Positions 51,488-60,286 of a stretch of 64,000 nucleotides of DNA are shown here, piece after piece. How positions within the stretch are numbered: position 1 is the stretch's first letter; each line of letters begins with the position of its first letter. This DNA comes from Paenibacillus pabuli NBRC 13638 (GTDB lineage: Bacteria; Bacillota; Bacilli; Paenibacillales; Paenibacillaceae): assembly GCF_001514495.1 (NCBI RefSeq), contig NZ_BCNM01000009.1, forward strand, positions 62,001 to 126,000, given 5' to 3'. The notes under the pieces are model-generated. The model saw nothing but the letters and a program-made list of their open reading frames with translations. It had not been told where the DNA came from and ran no database searches. The position numbers and the translations under genes are program-made.

Positions 51488-53770
51488 TTATGCTGTTACA
51501 ACCTGACCGGATTCCGCCGCTTCGACATCTTTTTTGGGGCGTCTGCCGTTCCACAGGAAGAAAGCCAAGGTTAACAGCACAGATACACCCGCATAGATTG
51601 CCAGGATTCCGGCCTGATGCCACATTACATCGAAATTGCCACTTGATACAACGGCCTTGAAGCCCATAATGCTGTGCGTCATTGGTAACCAAGGGCTAAA
51701 TGCCTGCAGCCACGATGGAATCAGCTCCACCGGGAAGGTTCCCGCACTCGCTGCAAGTTGGAAGACCAACAGCAGTATGACTACATAGCGTCCTGGAAGA
51801 TCCAGCCAAGTGACAAGGGCCTGAACAATCAACATGAAGGTCAGTCCGGTAATGATCGTGAACAGATAGAACAGCGGAACGCTGTGTGTCTCCAGTCCAA
51901 GACCGTATAACATGAAGCTTGCAACAATCACCGATTGGAAAATACTCATGGAGCCAAATACCAGCGTACGGCTGACAAAACGATTCCAGCCTGTTGCACC
52001 CGGTACGGAGGTCTCACGCATTTTCAACACAATGGTAGAAATCAGTGATCCTACAAACAAACCGATGGACAGGAAGAACGGCGTCAACCCTGTACCGTAA
52101 TTGCTCACATTCTCTGCCGTGTCCTCTGACGTATTCACAGGTTCAGCGAACATGTTTACCACGTCATCTGTTTTCTTGACTTCTGACGTTTTTTGAGCTG
52201 CATCATTCAGCTTGGTAGCCAGCTCATTCGATCCATCTTTCAGCTCAGTGAGGCCGTCAGCCAGTTTGCCCGCTCCGTCACCCAGTTGCTTGGAACCGTC
52301 TGTGAGTGAACTCACACCACCGCTAAGCTTGCCTACACCCGTTTGCAAAGCTGACGTTCCCGTCCCCAGTTGTTTGGCTCCATCTGCCAGCAGCGTACCG
52401 CCACTTGCAGCTTCACCCAGCTTGCCGCTAAACTGCTTGAGTCCGTCGGAGAGTTTCGTTCCGCCTTGGCTAAGCTGTCCGGCACCTGCCAGCAATTGCT
52501 GCTGACCATCCAACAGCTGGTTCGCACCTGCCAGCAGCTGCTTCTGGCCTCCATGCAGCTCGGCAGCACCCGCTGCAAGCTGTTGGTTACCCTGATGCAG
52601 TTGATCCGCACCCGCTGCCAGCTTCTGCTCACTCTCATGCAGCTGCTTGCTTCCGTCTGCAACAGCTGCGCTGGCTGCAAGCAGCTTCTGCACATCCTCG
52701 CTGGCTGCCAGTTCCGGGTTCGATGCAGCAAGCTGCTTCAACCCCTCAGCAACGCTCTGCGCACCGTCTGCCACCTTGCCGCTGCCGTCCACTGCCGATT
52801 GCAAGCCAGCTGCCAAGGTTCCGCTACCCTCCACAGCGCTTTGCAGACCGTCGGACAGTTTCGCGCTGCCCTGCTCGGAAGACTGCAATCCTGTTTGCAG
52901 CTTGCCTGTGCCGTCCAGAGAAGACTTCAGTCCGGTTTCCAGCTTGGTACTGCCTTCCTTCAATTGGTCCGCTCCGCTTTGAAGCTGACTTGCAGCTGCC
53001 GTGTGAAGCTGCTGCAACCCGGATACCAGATTCGTTGTTCCACTTTCAAGTTTGGATGCACCCGTGTGCAGTGCATTGACTCCATCACTTAATGGGGACA
53101 ATCCCTCCTGGAGTTCCAGTGTTCCGGAAGCCAGCTTCGCCAAATTATCCTTGAGCTTCACCGCTCCATCATCCAGCTTGCCTGCACCTGTATTCAACTC
53201 GCCTGCGCCGTCGCCAGCTTCAGCCAATCCGTCGGATACCTCCGAGAATTTGTCGAGCAGCGTCTCCGCATAGGATTCTGTAACTTTGGCCGACACCTTG
53301 GCTTTCAGATCCTTGATCGCCGTCTTGCCAATCTGTGCACCCACGAAACTGTAATTACCATTCGGTTCGTAGATCAGGTCCGCCGGCTTGGGCTTGTCAT
53401 TAAGCAGCGTGGTGGCCTGGGATGAAAAGTTTTCCGGGATCGTGATTTGCATATAATATTTGTCATTTTCCATGCCTTCTCTAGCCTGACTGGCACTCAC
53501 AAAGTCCCATTTAAAATCTGCATTTTTCTTCAGTTCATCAATGAGGTCGTTCCCTACATGCAGCGACTTGCCCTCCAACTCTGCGCCCTTATCCAGATTG
53601 ACAACGGCAACAGGCATTTCATCCACATGACCGTACGGGTCCCAGTAAGCAGCCAAATAAATACCGCTATACAGAATCGGAATAAACATAATGGCGATAA
53701 CGGGGATCAATATTTTCGGGTTTCTCACGGCCGATCCCACATCCTTGAAAAACACGGATAAAGATTTCAT
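51488..53770 (-). CDS. yhgE: YhgE/Pip family membrane protein with long repeat domain
   Basis: A 760-residue protein. The N-terminal membrane segment follows KDVGSAVRNPKILIPVIAIMFIPILYSGIYLAAYWDPYG, the canonical YhgE/Pip opening. Residues of about 190-580 are a long array of degenerate 7- and 11-residue repeats of the form LxxGxxxLxxG (LSDGL, LAAGL, LADGA, LHQGNQQL). Five or six membrane segments and a charged C-terminus follow (about 590-750). Members include the Lactococcus phage-infection protein and ESX/T7-secretion-associated YukE-like systems; the function is not settled. A TetR gene lies just upstream on the same strand, a standard pairing (yhgD-yhgE). Confidence 0.92.
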   Translation of the reverse strand: MKSLSVFFKDVGSAVRNPKILIPVIAIMFIPILYSGIYLAAYWDPYGHVDEMPVAVVNLDKGAELEGKSLHVGNDLIDELKKNADFKWDFVSASQAREGMENDKYYMQITIPENFSSQATTLLNDKPKPADLIYEPNGNYSFVGAQIGKTAIKDLKAKVSAKVTESYAETLLDKFSEVSDGLAEAGDGAGELNTGAGKLDDGAVKLKDNLAKLASGTLELQEGLSPLSDGVNALHTGASKLESGTTNLVSGLQQLHTAAASQLQSGADQLKEGSTKLETGLKSSLDGTGKLQTGLQSSEQGSAKLSDGLQSAVEGSGTLAAGLQSAVDGSGKVADGAQSVAEGLKQLAASNPELAASEDVQKLLAASAAVADGSKQLHESEQKLAAGADQLHQGNQQLAAGAAELHGGQKQLLAGANQLLDGQQQLLAGAGQLSQGGTKLSDGLKQFSGKLGEAASGGTLLADGAKQLGTGTSALQTGVGKLSGGVSSLTDGSKQLGDGAGKLADGLTELKDGSNELATKLNDAAQKTSEVKKTDDVVNMFAEPVNTSEDTAENVSNYGTGLTPFFLSIGLFVGSLISTIVLKMRETSVPGATGWNRFVSRTLVFGSMSIFQSVIVASFMLYGLGLETHSVPLFYLFTIITGLTFMLIVQALVTWLDLPGRYVVILLLVFQLAASAGTFPVELIPSWLQAFSPWLPMTHSIMGFKAVVSSGNFDVMWHQAGILAIYAGVSVLLTLAFFLWNGRRPKKDVEAAESGQVVTA

Positions 53771-53863
53771 GTCATTTTCTCCCCTTATTCTCTCTGCTCC
53801 AAGAGCAGGGTAACCATAGTGAAATTCATTTGATGTGTTCCAAAAAATTACCGAAACACTTAC

Positions 53864-53886
53864 TGACCATTTTCCTCAAACGGTCA
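53864..53886. promoter_or_regulatory. TGACC/GGTCA dyad before yhgE
   Basis: TGACC (53864-53868) and GGTCA (53882-53886) form an inverted repeat about 95-115 bases before the yhgE start. The minus-strand reading TGACCGTTTGA resembles TGACCGAATGA in front of tetR (about 54627-54617), suggesting that the same TetR protein binds both. Confidence 0.45.
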
Positions 53887-53894
53887 TTTTAGAG

Positions 53895-53921
53895 CAAAAA
53901 ACAAACCTGTCTTCCGACAAG
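53895..53921 (-). terminator. Possible terminator after tetR
   Basis: CTTGTC-ggaa-GACAGG on the minus strand (six pairs with one G-U), followed by TTTGTTTTTT. If it works, yhgE has its own promoter near the TGACC dyad. Confidence 0.55.
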
Positions 53922-53977
53922 CCTCACTGCCTTCGTGCATATGGATAACCCCTATTATAGTAGAATAAATTTTCGGG

Positions 53978-54559
53978 CTACGTTGCGGCAGCAATTCCTT
54001 CCATTAAGAAAAGGCGAAAGTAATTCTTGATTTCCTCTTTGCTCAGCGGTTCGTGCTGCTTGCTCCAGTCTGAGGTGAGGGCGATGTACAAACGAATCAT
54101 CATAAAGGCTACTACCTGTGGATCACAGTCGCGAATCTCTCCGTTGCTTCTAGCCTTCTCAAGCTCACGAGCCAGAAAATCGGAGATTACCTTCTCCACT
54201 TTCTCCAAACCTTCCTTGGCCTGAAGTGTACCAAAATCCTTAAGCTCCTGGGACAACTTAACCAGCAAATCGTGATCACGGCGAAACTCCAGCAGCGAAT
54301 CAAGCACACGAAACAGATTATCAAAAAAAGCACTTTCCTGATGCACTTCACGGTGAGCAATGTTCTTCATTTCCTGAATCACTTCCACCAGGATTTGGTC
54401 AAACAATTGTTCCTTATTCGTAAAGAACGTGTAGATCGTTCCCTTGCCAACGTTCGCAATCTTTGCTACCTGATCCATCGTGGTTGCCTTGTATCCAAAC
54501 ATGGCGAACGACTGCGCGGCTGCATGAATGACCTGCTGTCTCCTGTCAATCGGAGCCAT
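53978..54559 (-). CDS. TetR family transcriptional regulator
   Basis: A 193-residue regulator with an N-terminal TetR_N helix-turn-helix (VIHAAAQSFAMFGYKATTMDQVAKIANVGKGTIYTFFTNKEQLFDQIL) and an all-helical ligand domain. It corresponds to YhgD of B. subtilis by context (next to yhgE). The ATG at 54559 is six bases after AGGAGG; ATGs at 54562 and 54580 are less well placed. The ligand is unknown. Confidence 0.92.
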   Translation of the reverse strand: MAPIDRRQQVIHAAAQSFAMFGYKATTMDQVAKIANVGKGTIYTFFTNKEQLFDQILVEVIQEMKNIAHREVHQESAFFDNLFRVLDSLLEFRRDHDLLVKLSQELKDFGTLQAKEGLEKVEKVISDFLARELEKARSNGEIRDCDPQVVAFMMIRLYIALTSDWSKQHEPLSKEEIKNYFRLFLMEGIAAAT

Positions 54560-54580
54560 CATATCCCTCCTCATTTTCAT

Positions 54581-54908
54581 TGATCGTCCTTTTGAATGAC
54601 CAGAAATACAATTCAGTCATTCGGTCAAAAACAAGATTACCACTCTCATTATCAGATTGCAACCCTAACATTAAAAATTTGGGTTAATTTTTTTTAACCG
54701 AAATGCAGTGGAAACTGCTTCTATCCTCGTCTATAGTGTATGATGACTCCAACAAACGGGTAAAGACGAAGTTTCGATGTATCAGAACATCAACTGTAGT
54801 GTAAATATGTAACGAATGAACATGATTTTCCGCTTCGCTGTATATTCATGTAGTAATGCATCGTGCGGTATGAACATTAAATTTAAATTGATGAATAAAG
54901 GTGAACTC
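54581..54908. promoter_or_regulatory. Divergent region between tetR and the GT28 gene, with candidate TetR sites
   Basis: GAATGACC (54594-54601) and TCATTCGGTC (54617-54626) provide AATGAC/GTCATT inverted arms 15 bases apart. The latter reads GACCGAATGA on the minus strand, like the site before yhgE. Further right, GGTTAA/TTAACC arms flank a run of T near 54680-54700. A TATAGT near 54736 could be a weak -10 for the GT28 gene. No gene is seen. Confidence 0.45.
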
Positions 54909-56126
54909 ATGCGAAAACCAAGAGTGCTCTTGTTATCCGAAGGTTTCGGCACCGGTCACACACAGGCCGCCCATGCGCTCGCAAGCGGCATTAAAAAAAT
55001 TAGTCCACATGTGCATAGCCGGGTGATTGAGCTCGGGAAATTTTTGAATCCAACGATGGCTCCACTTATTCTGTCCGCATACCGGAAGACACTATCCGTT
55101 CAGCCGAAGCTGGTCAGTCTTCTGTATCGGACGCAGTATAACAAATCGCTGAACGGATTTACAAAATTGGCCTTGCACCGGATTTTTTATACACAGACGG
55201 CTCAAGTCGTATCCCAATTGAAACCTGATGCCGTAATCTGCACGCATCCCTTTCCGAATGCGGTCATCTCCCGGCTTAAACGTCAGGGGCTCAATATTCC
55301 GCTGTATACGCTCGTCACGGACTACGACGTACATGCAACCTGGATCAATCCCGAGGTGAACAAATATCTGGTTTCCACACCACAGGTAAAGGCTCTGCTT
55401 GAAATCAGAGGTGTCGAACCCTCACGAATTGTAATTACCGGTATTCCTGTACATCCCGACTTCTGGGAAGCAGGAGACAAGGTGAGCCTACGGCAGGAAA
55501 TGGGGCTCCAGAACATGCCTACTGCCCTGCTTATGGGCGGAGGATGGGGACTTTCTTTTGATGAAGAGCATATGAAGGCTCTCACCTCCTGGGCAGATCG
55601 TGTACAGCTGCTGTTCTGTCTGGGAAGCAATGAGAAAATGATTGCCAAGCTGAAGGAGATGTCCTGCTTCCAGCATCCGAATATCCGTATACTCGGGTAT
55701 ACCCGAGAGGTCAGCAAACTGATGGATGTATCTGATGTACTGATTACGAAGCCAGGCGGCATGACCTGTACGGAAGCACTGGCAAAAGGATTACCGATGC
55801 TATTCGTACCTCCGTTGCCTGGGCAGGAAGAAGAAAACTGTGAATATTTTGTACAAGCCGGATACGGTCAGGTTATTCACTCGGCTGACGTCATTACCAA
55901 CCGTTTCAGAGAGTTATGTGACGGAGCTGCACCCATTCAAACTGAGAGTCAGCTGAAAACAGTGCACAAACCTAGCAATAAATCCAGCTATGATCCGACG
56001 TGCTGTGCCCAGGCGGTCCATGATTTATTGTTCCCGGCTACAGCCGAACTCACATCCGCGCCCAAGGAGCGCTTTACAGCCGGGATAGGAGCCACTTCGC
56101 TGTCAGGTACCCGAATCCCATTCTAG
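54909..56126 (+). CDS. UgtP/MGDG-synthase-like glycosyltransferase (GT28)
   Basis: A 405-residue GT-B enzyme. The N-terminal MGDG-synthase domain has LLLSEGFGTGHTQAAHALASGI, and CTHPFPNAVISRLKRQGLNIPLYTLVTDYDVHATWI is the diacylglycerol-binding half. The C-terminal part has ALLMGGGWGLSF and the UDP-sugar site ITKPGGMTCTEALAKGLPMLF. The family adds glucose or galactose to diacylglycerol for glycolipid and lipoteichoic-acid anchors. Several paralogues exist in Paenibacillus, so ugtP itself is not certain. The ATG at 54909 follows AAAGGTGA; a 31-residue longer frame lacks a ribosome site. Confidence 0.87.
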   Translation: MRKPRVLLLSEGFGTGHTQAAHALASGIKKISPHVHSRVIELGKFLNPTMAPLILSAYRKTLSVQPKLVSLLYRTQYNKSLNGFTKLALHRIFYTQTAQVVSQLKPDAVICTHPFPNAVISRLKRQGLNIPLYTLVTDYDVHATWINPEVNKYLVSTPQVKALLEIRGVEPSRIVITGIPVHPDFWEAGDKVSLRQEMGLQNMPTALLMGGGWGLSFDEEHMKALTSWADRVQLLFCLGSNEKMIAKLKEMSCFQHPNIRILGYTREVSKLMDVSDVLITKPGGMTCTEALAKGLPMLFVPPLPGQEEENCEYFVQAGYGQVIHSADVITNRFRELCDGAAPIQTESQLKTVHKPSNKSSYDPTCCAQAVHDLLFPATAELTSAPKERFTAGIGATSLSGTRIPF

Positions 56127-56186
56127 CAGCTCTAAGACCCCTTCTGGACGTTCTACGAGGGCTTTTCATATCCGCAGGCCATATAT

Positions 56187-56227
56187 AAAGAAGGTTCCCC
56201 TCCGTTACTGGAAGGGAACCTTCTTTT
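56187..56227. terminator. Terminator, bidirectional
   Basis: AAAGAAGGTTCCC pairs with GGGAACCTTCTTT; T-rich on both sides. It serves the GT28 gene and probably the convergent hydrolase gene. Confidence 0.85.
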
Positions 56228-56399
56228 ATTTCACTCATTTTCCGTATGATTTACTGAAAAAAAGGGTAATGTAAATAACAAACCCTCATCAAATATAAAA
56301 TGAAAACGACGAAATAAAACTGCGTTCAAAGCGTATGAGGAGTTGGTATCGTCAGAACATAGTTAACTACCCTGCCTGTTTGCAGAATTTATAGGTATT

Positions 56400-57257
56400 T
56401 TACTTGTAAAACGTATGATGCCCGATGGTTTTCACTTTTTTCTGGGAATGAGCCACTGTCAGATCATCTGCAAGCGTCAAAGACAGGAAATAATACGTAT
56501 CGTCGGCTACTTCCTTTTTCCCGTTCAATGCCGCATTCACTGCCTTGATCGTGTCCTTATTGGGAGTTACACGTTTCAAGCGCCCATTCGCTACAGGACT
56601 GAATTGAGATTTCTGATAGATCACTTTGTAAATGGTATCGGGAAAATTGGCTGACCGCAGCCGGTTTAAGACAACATTGGCAACTGCCACTTTGCCTTCG
56701 TACGGTTCACCTTCCGCTTCTGCCATGACAATTTTCTGCAGCAGAAACAGCTCTTTATCGGACACACTGTATGACCAGGTCGCAAGTTTCGAGTCTTCCT
56801 GATTCAGAAGTTTGGTCCGCGTAAAGTAAAGTTTTTGGGGGGGAGTGGTTATTGCAGCTACCGCTTTGGCACGCTCTACCTTCGCCAATTTCAGAGCAGC
56901 CTCTTTTTTTGCTTTGGCCGCAGCTGCAGCTCGGGCTGCATGTTTAGCCTTCGCTTCCTTCAGTTCCTGCTCTTCCTGAGCAGATGTCAACCAGTTCTTG
57001 GCAGGGAGCGAATTGGTCCAGTTACTAGTCTTGATAGACCCATTAGCAGACAGACTTGTCCCGTCTTGCATCATTCGCCTGTCCTCGTTAAAAGAATTTT
57101 TGCTATTTTCCACAGAAGCCGCGAGTTCGGTCATCTGTTTGCTCTCACTTGCCTCATTCCACTTTCCAGTCGCCTGAACGACGTTAGCCCCCACTATACA
57201 TACAAGCAGCACAGATAACATCGGTGCCACCCAACGATTCTTGCTTATAATATCCAT
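56400..57257 (-). CDS. Secreted cell-wall hydrolase with SleB/CwlJ domain
   Basis: A 285-residue protein. A signal peptide covers residues 1-29 (WVAPMLSVLLVCIVGANVVQA). A polar spacer includes an Ala/Lys-rich helix (about 95-135, KAKHAARAAAAAKAKKEAALKLAK). The C-terminal Hydrolase_2 domain has KIVMAEAEGEPYEGKVAVANVVLNRL, SANFPDTIYKVIYQKSQFSPVANGRL and the catalytic Glu in AEAEGE. SleB/CwlJ enzymes are lytic transglycosylase-like and act on spore cortex, but the promoter here is a vegetative sigma-A type. The role may thus be growth-phase wall turnover. The ATG at 57257 follows CAGGAGG. Confidence 0.88.
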   Translation of the reverse strand: MDIISKNRWVAPMLSVLLVCIVGANVVQATGKWNEASESKQMTELAASVENSKNSFNEDRRMMQDGTSLSANGSIKTSNWTNSLPAKNWLTSAQEEQELKEAKAKHAARAAAAAKAKKEAALKLAKVERAKAVAAITTPPQKLYFTRTKLLNQEDSKLATWSYSVSDKELFLLQKIVMAEAEGEPYEGKVAVANVVLNRLRSANFPDTIYKVIYQKSQFSPVANGRLKRVTPNKDTIKAVNAALNGKKEVADDTYYFLSLTLADDLTVAHSQKKVKTIGHHTFYK

Positions 57258-57331
57258 TCGAAGATTCCTCCTGTCGAAACAATTCCCTAATCTAAGTAAC
57301 CACAAAAAAAGAATTTGAATAACGTTGGCTA

Positions 57332-57360
57332 ATATTACATAGGGAATAACGTAATGTCAA
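57332..57360 (-). promoter_or_regulatory. Sigma-A promoter of the SleB/CwlJ-domain gene
   Basis: Minus strand: TTGACA (57360-57355), 17 bases, TAATAT (57337-57332), about 75 bases before the start codon. Confidence 0.8.
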
Positions 57361-57387
57361 TGTGATTTTATGTCATAATAATGAGTT

Positions 57388-57990
57388 TCAGGAAAAAGAA
57401 AACGTATCCACGACCTCATACATCGGCTCCTGACCTAGCTGTGTCACATATAGCACAAAATCTTGAATCATCCATGAATTAACACCTAAAACCTGTTCAG
57501 GAAGCACTCCAAATATTCCTTTATCCTCATTTCCTGGAACCTGTCCCAGAAATTTTCTCGCCATAGTAATGTGCGGAGAATAAGGTCTCAATTCGGTCTC
57601 ATATCCAAGGGATGAAGTAGCGTCCACGATTCGTTTTTGCAGCAGATTCAGCCGCCCCAGTTCCCCTTCAACACCTCTCCAAAGCACCTTTGGTGCTTCT
57701 TTTAAACCGAATGTTCCCCACCCGGAGACTTTCAGCTCAAAAGGCTGGAATCCGGCGCCTGCCGAACGTAAGGTTTTTCGAAGTTGCCCAATGTCACTAA
57801 CAAGGGTATCCCCCAGAAATTGCAATGTAATATGATAATCCCGATAATCCGTCCATTTGCGAAAATCAAGTTTGCCCTGCACGAGTTCGGCAGACAGGCG
57901 AAGTGAATGTTGTATATGTGCCGGCAACCGAAGCGCAATAAATAATCGTTCCCGTCGGGACGGAAGGTCCGTATATGAATACTTATTCAT
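57388..57990 (-). CDS. thpR: RNA 2',3'-cyclic phosphodiesterase
   Basis: A 200-residue 2H-phosphoesterase (LigT/ThpR). Both catalytic motifs are present: His53-Ile-Thr-Leu in DYHITLQFLG and His140-Ile-Thr-Met in SPHITMARKF. RLFIALRLPAHIQ is the typical N-terminal strand. It opens 2',3'-cyclic phosphates of RNA ends and was first found as a tRNA ligase activity; the physiological role is unclear. The ATG at 57990 follows AGAGGTG; a GTG three codons earlier overlaps that site. Confidence 0.92.
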   Translation of the reverse strand: MNKYSYTDLPSRRERLFIALRLPAHIQHSLRLSAELVQGKLDFRKWTDYRDYHITLQFLGDTLVSDIGQLRKTLRSAGAGFQPFELKVSGWGTFGLKEAPKVLWRGVEGELGRLNLLQKRIVDATSSLGYETELRPYSPHITMARKFLGQVPGNEDKGIFGVLPEQVLGVNSWMIQDFVLYVTQLGQEPMYEVVDTFSFS

Positions 57991-58179
57991 GGTATACACC
58001 TCTTCTAAAGTTCATTTTATTATTTCACAGTCGCCTCTAAGGTTTCAAGTTGGTTAATTATAGAGTGACACAATTTCTGGGATTTGCACATGAGGCTGCA
58101 TTCCTGCCTTTTACGCACATCGTCTTCTTTTCTGCTACACTAAAAGTACAACACAATTGAATTCAGGAGGCCACTAACT

Positions 58180-59136
58180 ATGGGTAAAATTGTATGTTTC
58201 CCATCCTTGTCGACAAAGCAACAACAACGCATTCTGGATGCAGCACCAGGTTATACACTTACGGTTGGCAAAGCCAAAGAGATTGACGCATCGGAGTTAA
58301 AAGAAGCCGAGATTATCGTAGGCTGGTCTCCATTGGTAACCGAACATGCCCTGAAAGAAAACAGCCCTTTAAAATGGGTTCAGGTCTGGTCCGCAGGTGT
58401 GGATAACCTTCCTTTCTCAGAATTGGAAACAAAAAATACACTGGTAACCAGTGCTAATGGCGTACACGCCATTCCCATTACCGAAATTATTCTGGGTATG
58501 ATGTTATCCCACAGCCGCTGGCTGAGACAAGCCATGGTCCACCAACAACAGGCAGAGTGGAAATCACCCGGCAAGCCACTGCCTGAATTGCACGGCAAAA
58601 CAGCAGTCATCGTGGGCGTAGGAGAGATCGGAACAGAAACCGCGCGTATTCTCAAAGCACTGGGCATGAATGTGATCGGAGTGCGCCGCTCCGGAGAAGA
58701 TGTTCCGAATGTAGACCGCATGTACACCATGTCCGGCTTCCATGAAGCTCTCGGTCAGGGCGATTATGTCATCAATATTTTGCCACTCACGGATGAAACC
58801 CATCATATCTATGATCAGGCTGCATTCGCCCATTTCAAATCCGGCGCCTGCTTCGTCAATGTTGGGCGTGGTCCAAGTGTAAATACGGAAGCTCTTCTGA
58901 GTGCATTGGACAGCGGACAGGTTGCCTTTGCTGCACTTGACGTATTTGAAGAGGAGCCTCTCCCTTCCGATCATCCATTATGGGGCAAGGACAATGTTCT
59001 GATTACACCGCATATTGCAGGCAGCACAGAGCAGTACACTGAACGGGCACTTGATATTTTTGTCCGAAATCTGGAAGCGTATGTTTCTGGTAAAACTCTT
59101 CCGCTCAATCTGGTGGATTATAGTCACAAATACTAA
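58180..59136 (+). CDS. D-2-hydroxyacid dehydrogenase
   Basis: A 318-residue NAD(P)-dependent dehydrogenase. NAD motif IVGVGEIGTETA (about residues 147-158), the catalytic Arg in NVGRGPSVNTEALL, Glu in DVFEEEPLP and His in TPHIAGSTEQ. It fits the phosphoglycerate/glyoxylate/hydroxypyruvate reductase group; the substrate is not predictable. VQVWSAGVDNLP is the usual substrate-domain sequence. AGGAGG precedes the ATG. It is monocistronic. Confidence 0.92.
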   Translation: MGKIVCFPSLSTKQQQRILDAAPGYTLTVGKAKEIDASELKEAEIIVGWSPLVTEHALKENSPLKWVQVWSAGVDNLPFSELETKNTLVTSANGVHAIPITEIILGMMLSHSRWLRQAMVHQQQAEWKSPGKPLPELHGKTAVIVGVGEIGTETARILKALGMNVIGVRRSGEDVPNVDRMYTMSGFHEALGQGDYVINILPLTDETHHIYDQAAFAHFKSGACFVNVGRGPSVNTEALLSALDSGQVAFAALDVFEEEPLPSDHPLWGKDNVLITPHIAGSTEQYTERALDIFVRNLEAYVSGKTLPLNLVDYSHKY

Positions 59137-59202
59137 ATATTCCATTTTATTCTATGTGAAATTGTACAAATCTATATTAGGTATTCCCTTGCCACTCCAA
59201 AC

Positions 59203-59248
59203 AAAAACCTCCACACTGGAAATTTTTTTTCCGGTGTGGAGGTTTTTC
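59203..59248. terminator. Bidirectional terminator
   Basis: AAAAACCTCCACA (59203-59215) pairs with TGTGGAGGTTTTT (59235-59247); strong T-runs on both strands. It separates the dehydrogenase from the convergent methyltransferase, whose stop lies just inside it. Confidence 0.88.
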
Positions 59249-59250
59249 GA

Positions 59251-60246
59251 TTATTCAGTAATGTTCATGTTGTCACACACCCAAATGTGACGTATAAACG
59301 TGCCCTTGCTCACTGTTCGATACTGAGCGATGGTCCATCCGGCATCCAAAATGTGCCCCTCTACCCTTTCGGTGGAAACGATAACCGCCCTCCTTGCAAG
59401 CCTCTTCAAACTTGCCAACATGCCAAATTGTTCCTCATCGGGAAGAACAGAGCATAAATTGTAAGGCATATCCAGTATGGCCGCATCGTAGAAACCTTCC
59501 AAATCATTCATATCCCCAAGGGTAATCCTGGCCGGATCATACCCATAATGAGGAAGATTAGTACGCGCCCCCTGTACTGCCAAAGGATTCAAATCATTGC
59601 CAATCGCCTCGATCCCCATCGATAAAGCTTCAATGACAACAGTTCCCATTCCACAGCACGGATCGAGTAATTGATGACCCTCCACTTGTGGAATCGCTAT
59701 ATTGACCAGCGCTCTGGCTAATGTAACACCAAGGCCTGTAGAATAATTTTGCGGTTTCTGGTGATGGGACTGCCATGAACGATCAGCTTCGATCCACTGG
59801 CCCAGGATCCATTTTTCGTCTGAATGGATTAGTCCAAAAGTCACATCAGGCTGCTTCATCATCGCCTTGCCCTTAATGCACATGCCCAGCTCTTTTTCCA
59901 GCTGACGGGAACGCGCATAATCTGGCATATGATCTCCTTCTTTCAGGCATACCACCTTAAACGTTTCACCAGAAGACAGATCGATTTGTGAAGCGGCAGG
60001 CTTCAGACCTGCCACCGTATCCGCCTCGGCCATCACATCCAGTCTGCCCCGAACAAATGGACTTCTGCCCGGTGGAAGGCAGATCTGGGAGCGAATATAG
60101 GCGCACCCTCCGGAATGGATATCGATATCAGGAACGAGCATGGTGGTTAGCTCCAGTTCACATAATGCACGTTCATTTTCATGACAGGCAAAGGTATACA
60201 CATAACTTCCAACAACTGAATTTTTGCGGTTTGCATCGTTCAACAT
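59251..60246 (-). CDS. SAM-dependent methyltransferase, Trm11/TrmG10-like
   Basis: A 331-residue protein. The N-terminal part (about 1-160) resembles THUMP-like or ferredoxin-like RNA-binding regions. The C-terminal Rossmann methyltransferase (PF01170/UPF0020) has LLDPCCGMGTVVIEAL as motif I, GNDLNPLAVQGARTNL as motif II and the catalytic DMPYNLCS (D/N-P-P-Y type) as motif IV. Such enzymes methylate guanine N2 in tRNA or rRNA; Paenibacillus and Bacillus members are uncharacterised as far as I know. AAGGA precedes the ATG. Confidence 0.85.
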   Translation of the reverse strand: MLNDANRKNSVVGSYVYTFACHENERALCELELTTMLVPDIDIHSGGCAYIRSQICLPPGRSPFVRGRLDVMAEADTVAGLKPAASQIDLSSGETFKVVCLKEGDHMPDYARSRQLEKELGMCIKGKAMMKQPDVTFGLIHSDEKWILGQWIEADRSWQSHHQKPQNYSTGLGVTLARALVNIAIPQVEGHQLLDPCCGMGTVVIEALSMGIEAIGNDLNPLAVQGARTNLPHYGYDPARITLGDMNDLEGFYDAAILDMPYNLCSVLPDEEQFGMLASLKRLARRAVIVSTERVEGHILDAGWTIAQYRTVSKGTFIRHIWVCDNMNITE

Positions 60247-60286
60247 GGTAGCCGTCCTTCATGTTTCTTCTATTATAAGAAGAGGT

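Noticed and set aside
52370..53092. 240-codon plus-strand frame
   Set aside because: Antisense to the repeat region of yhgE; the repeats keep several frames open.
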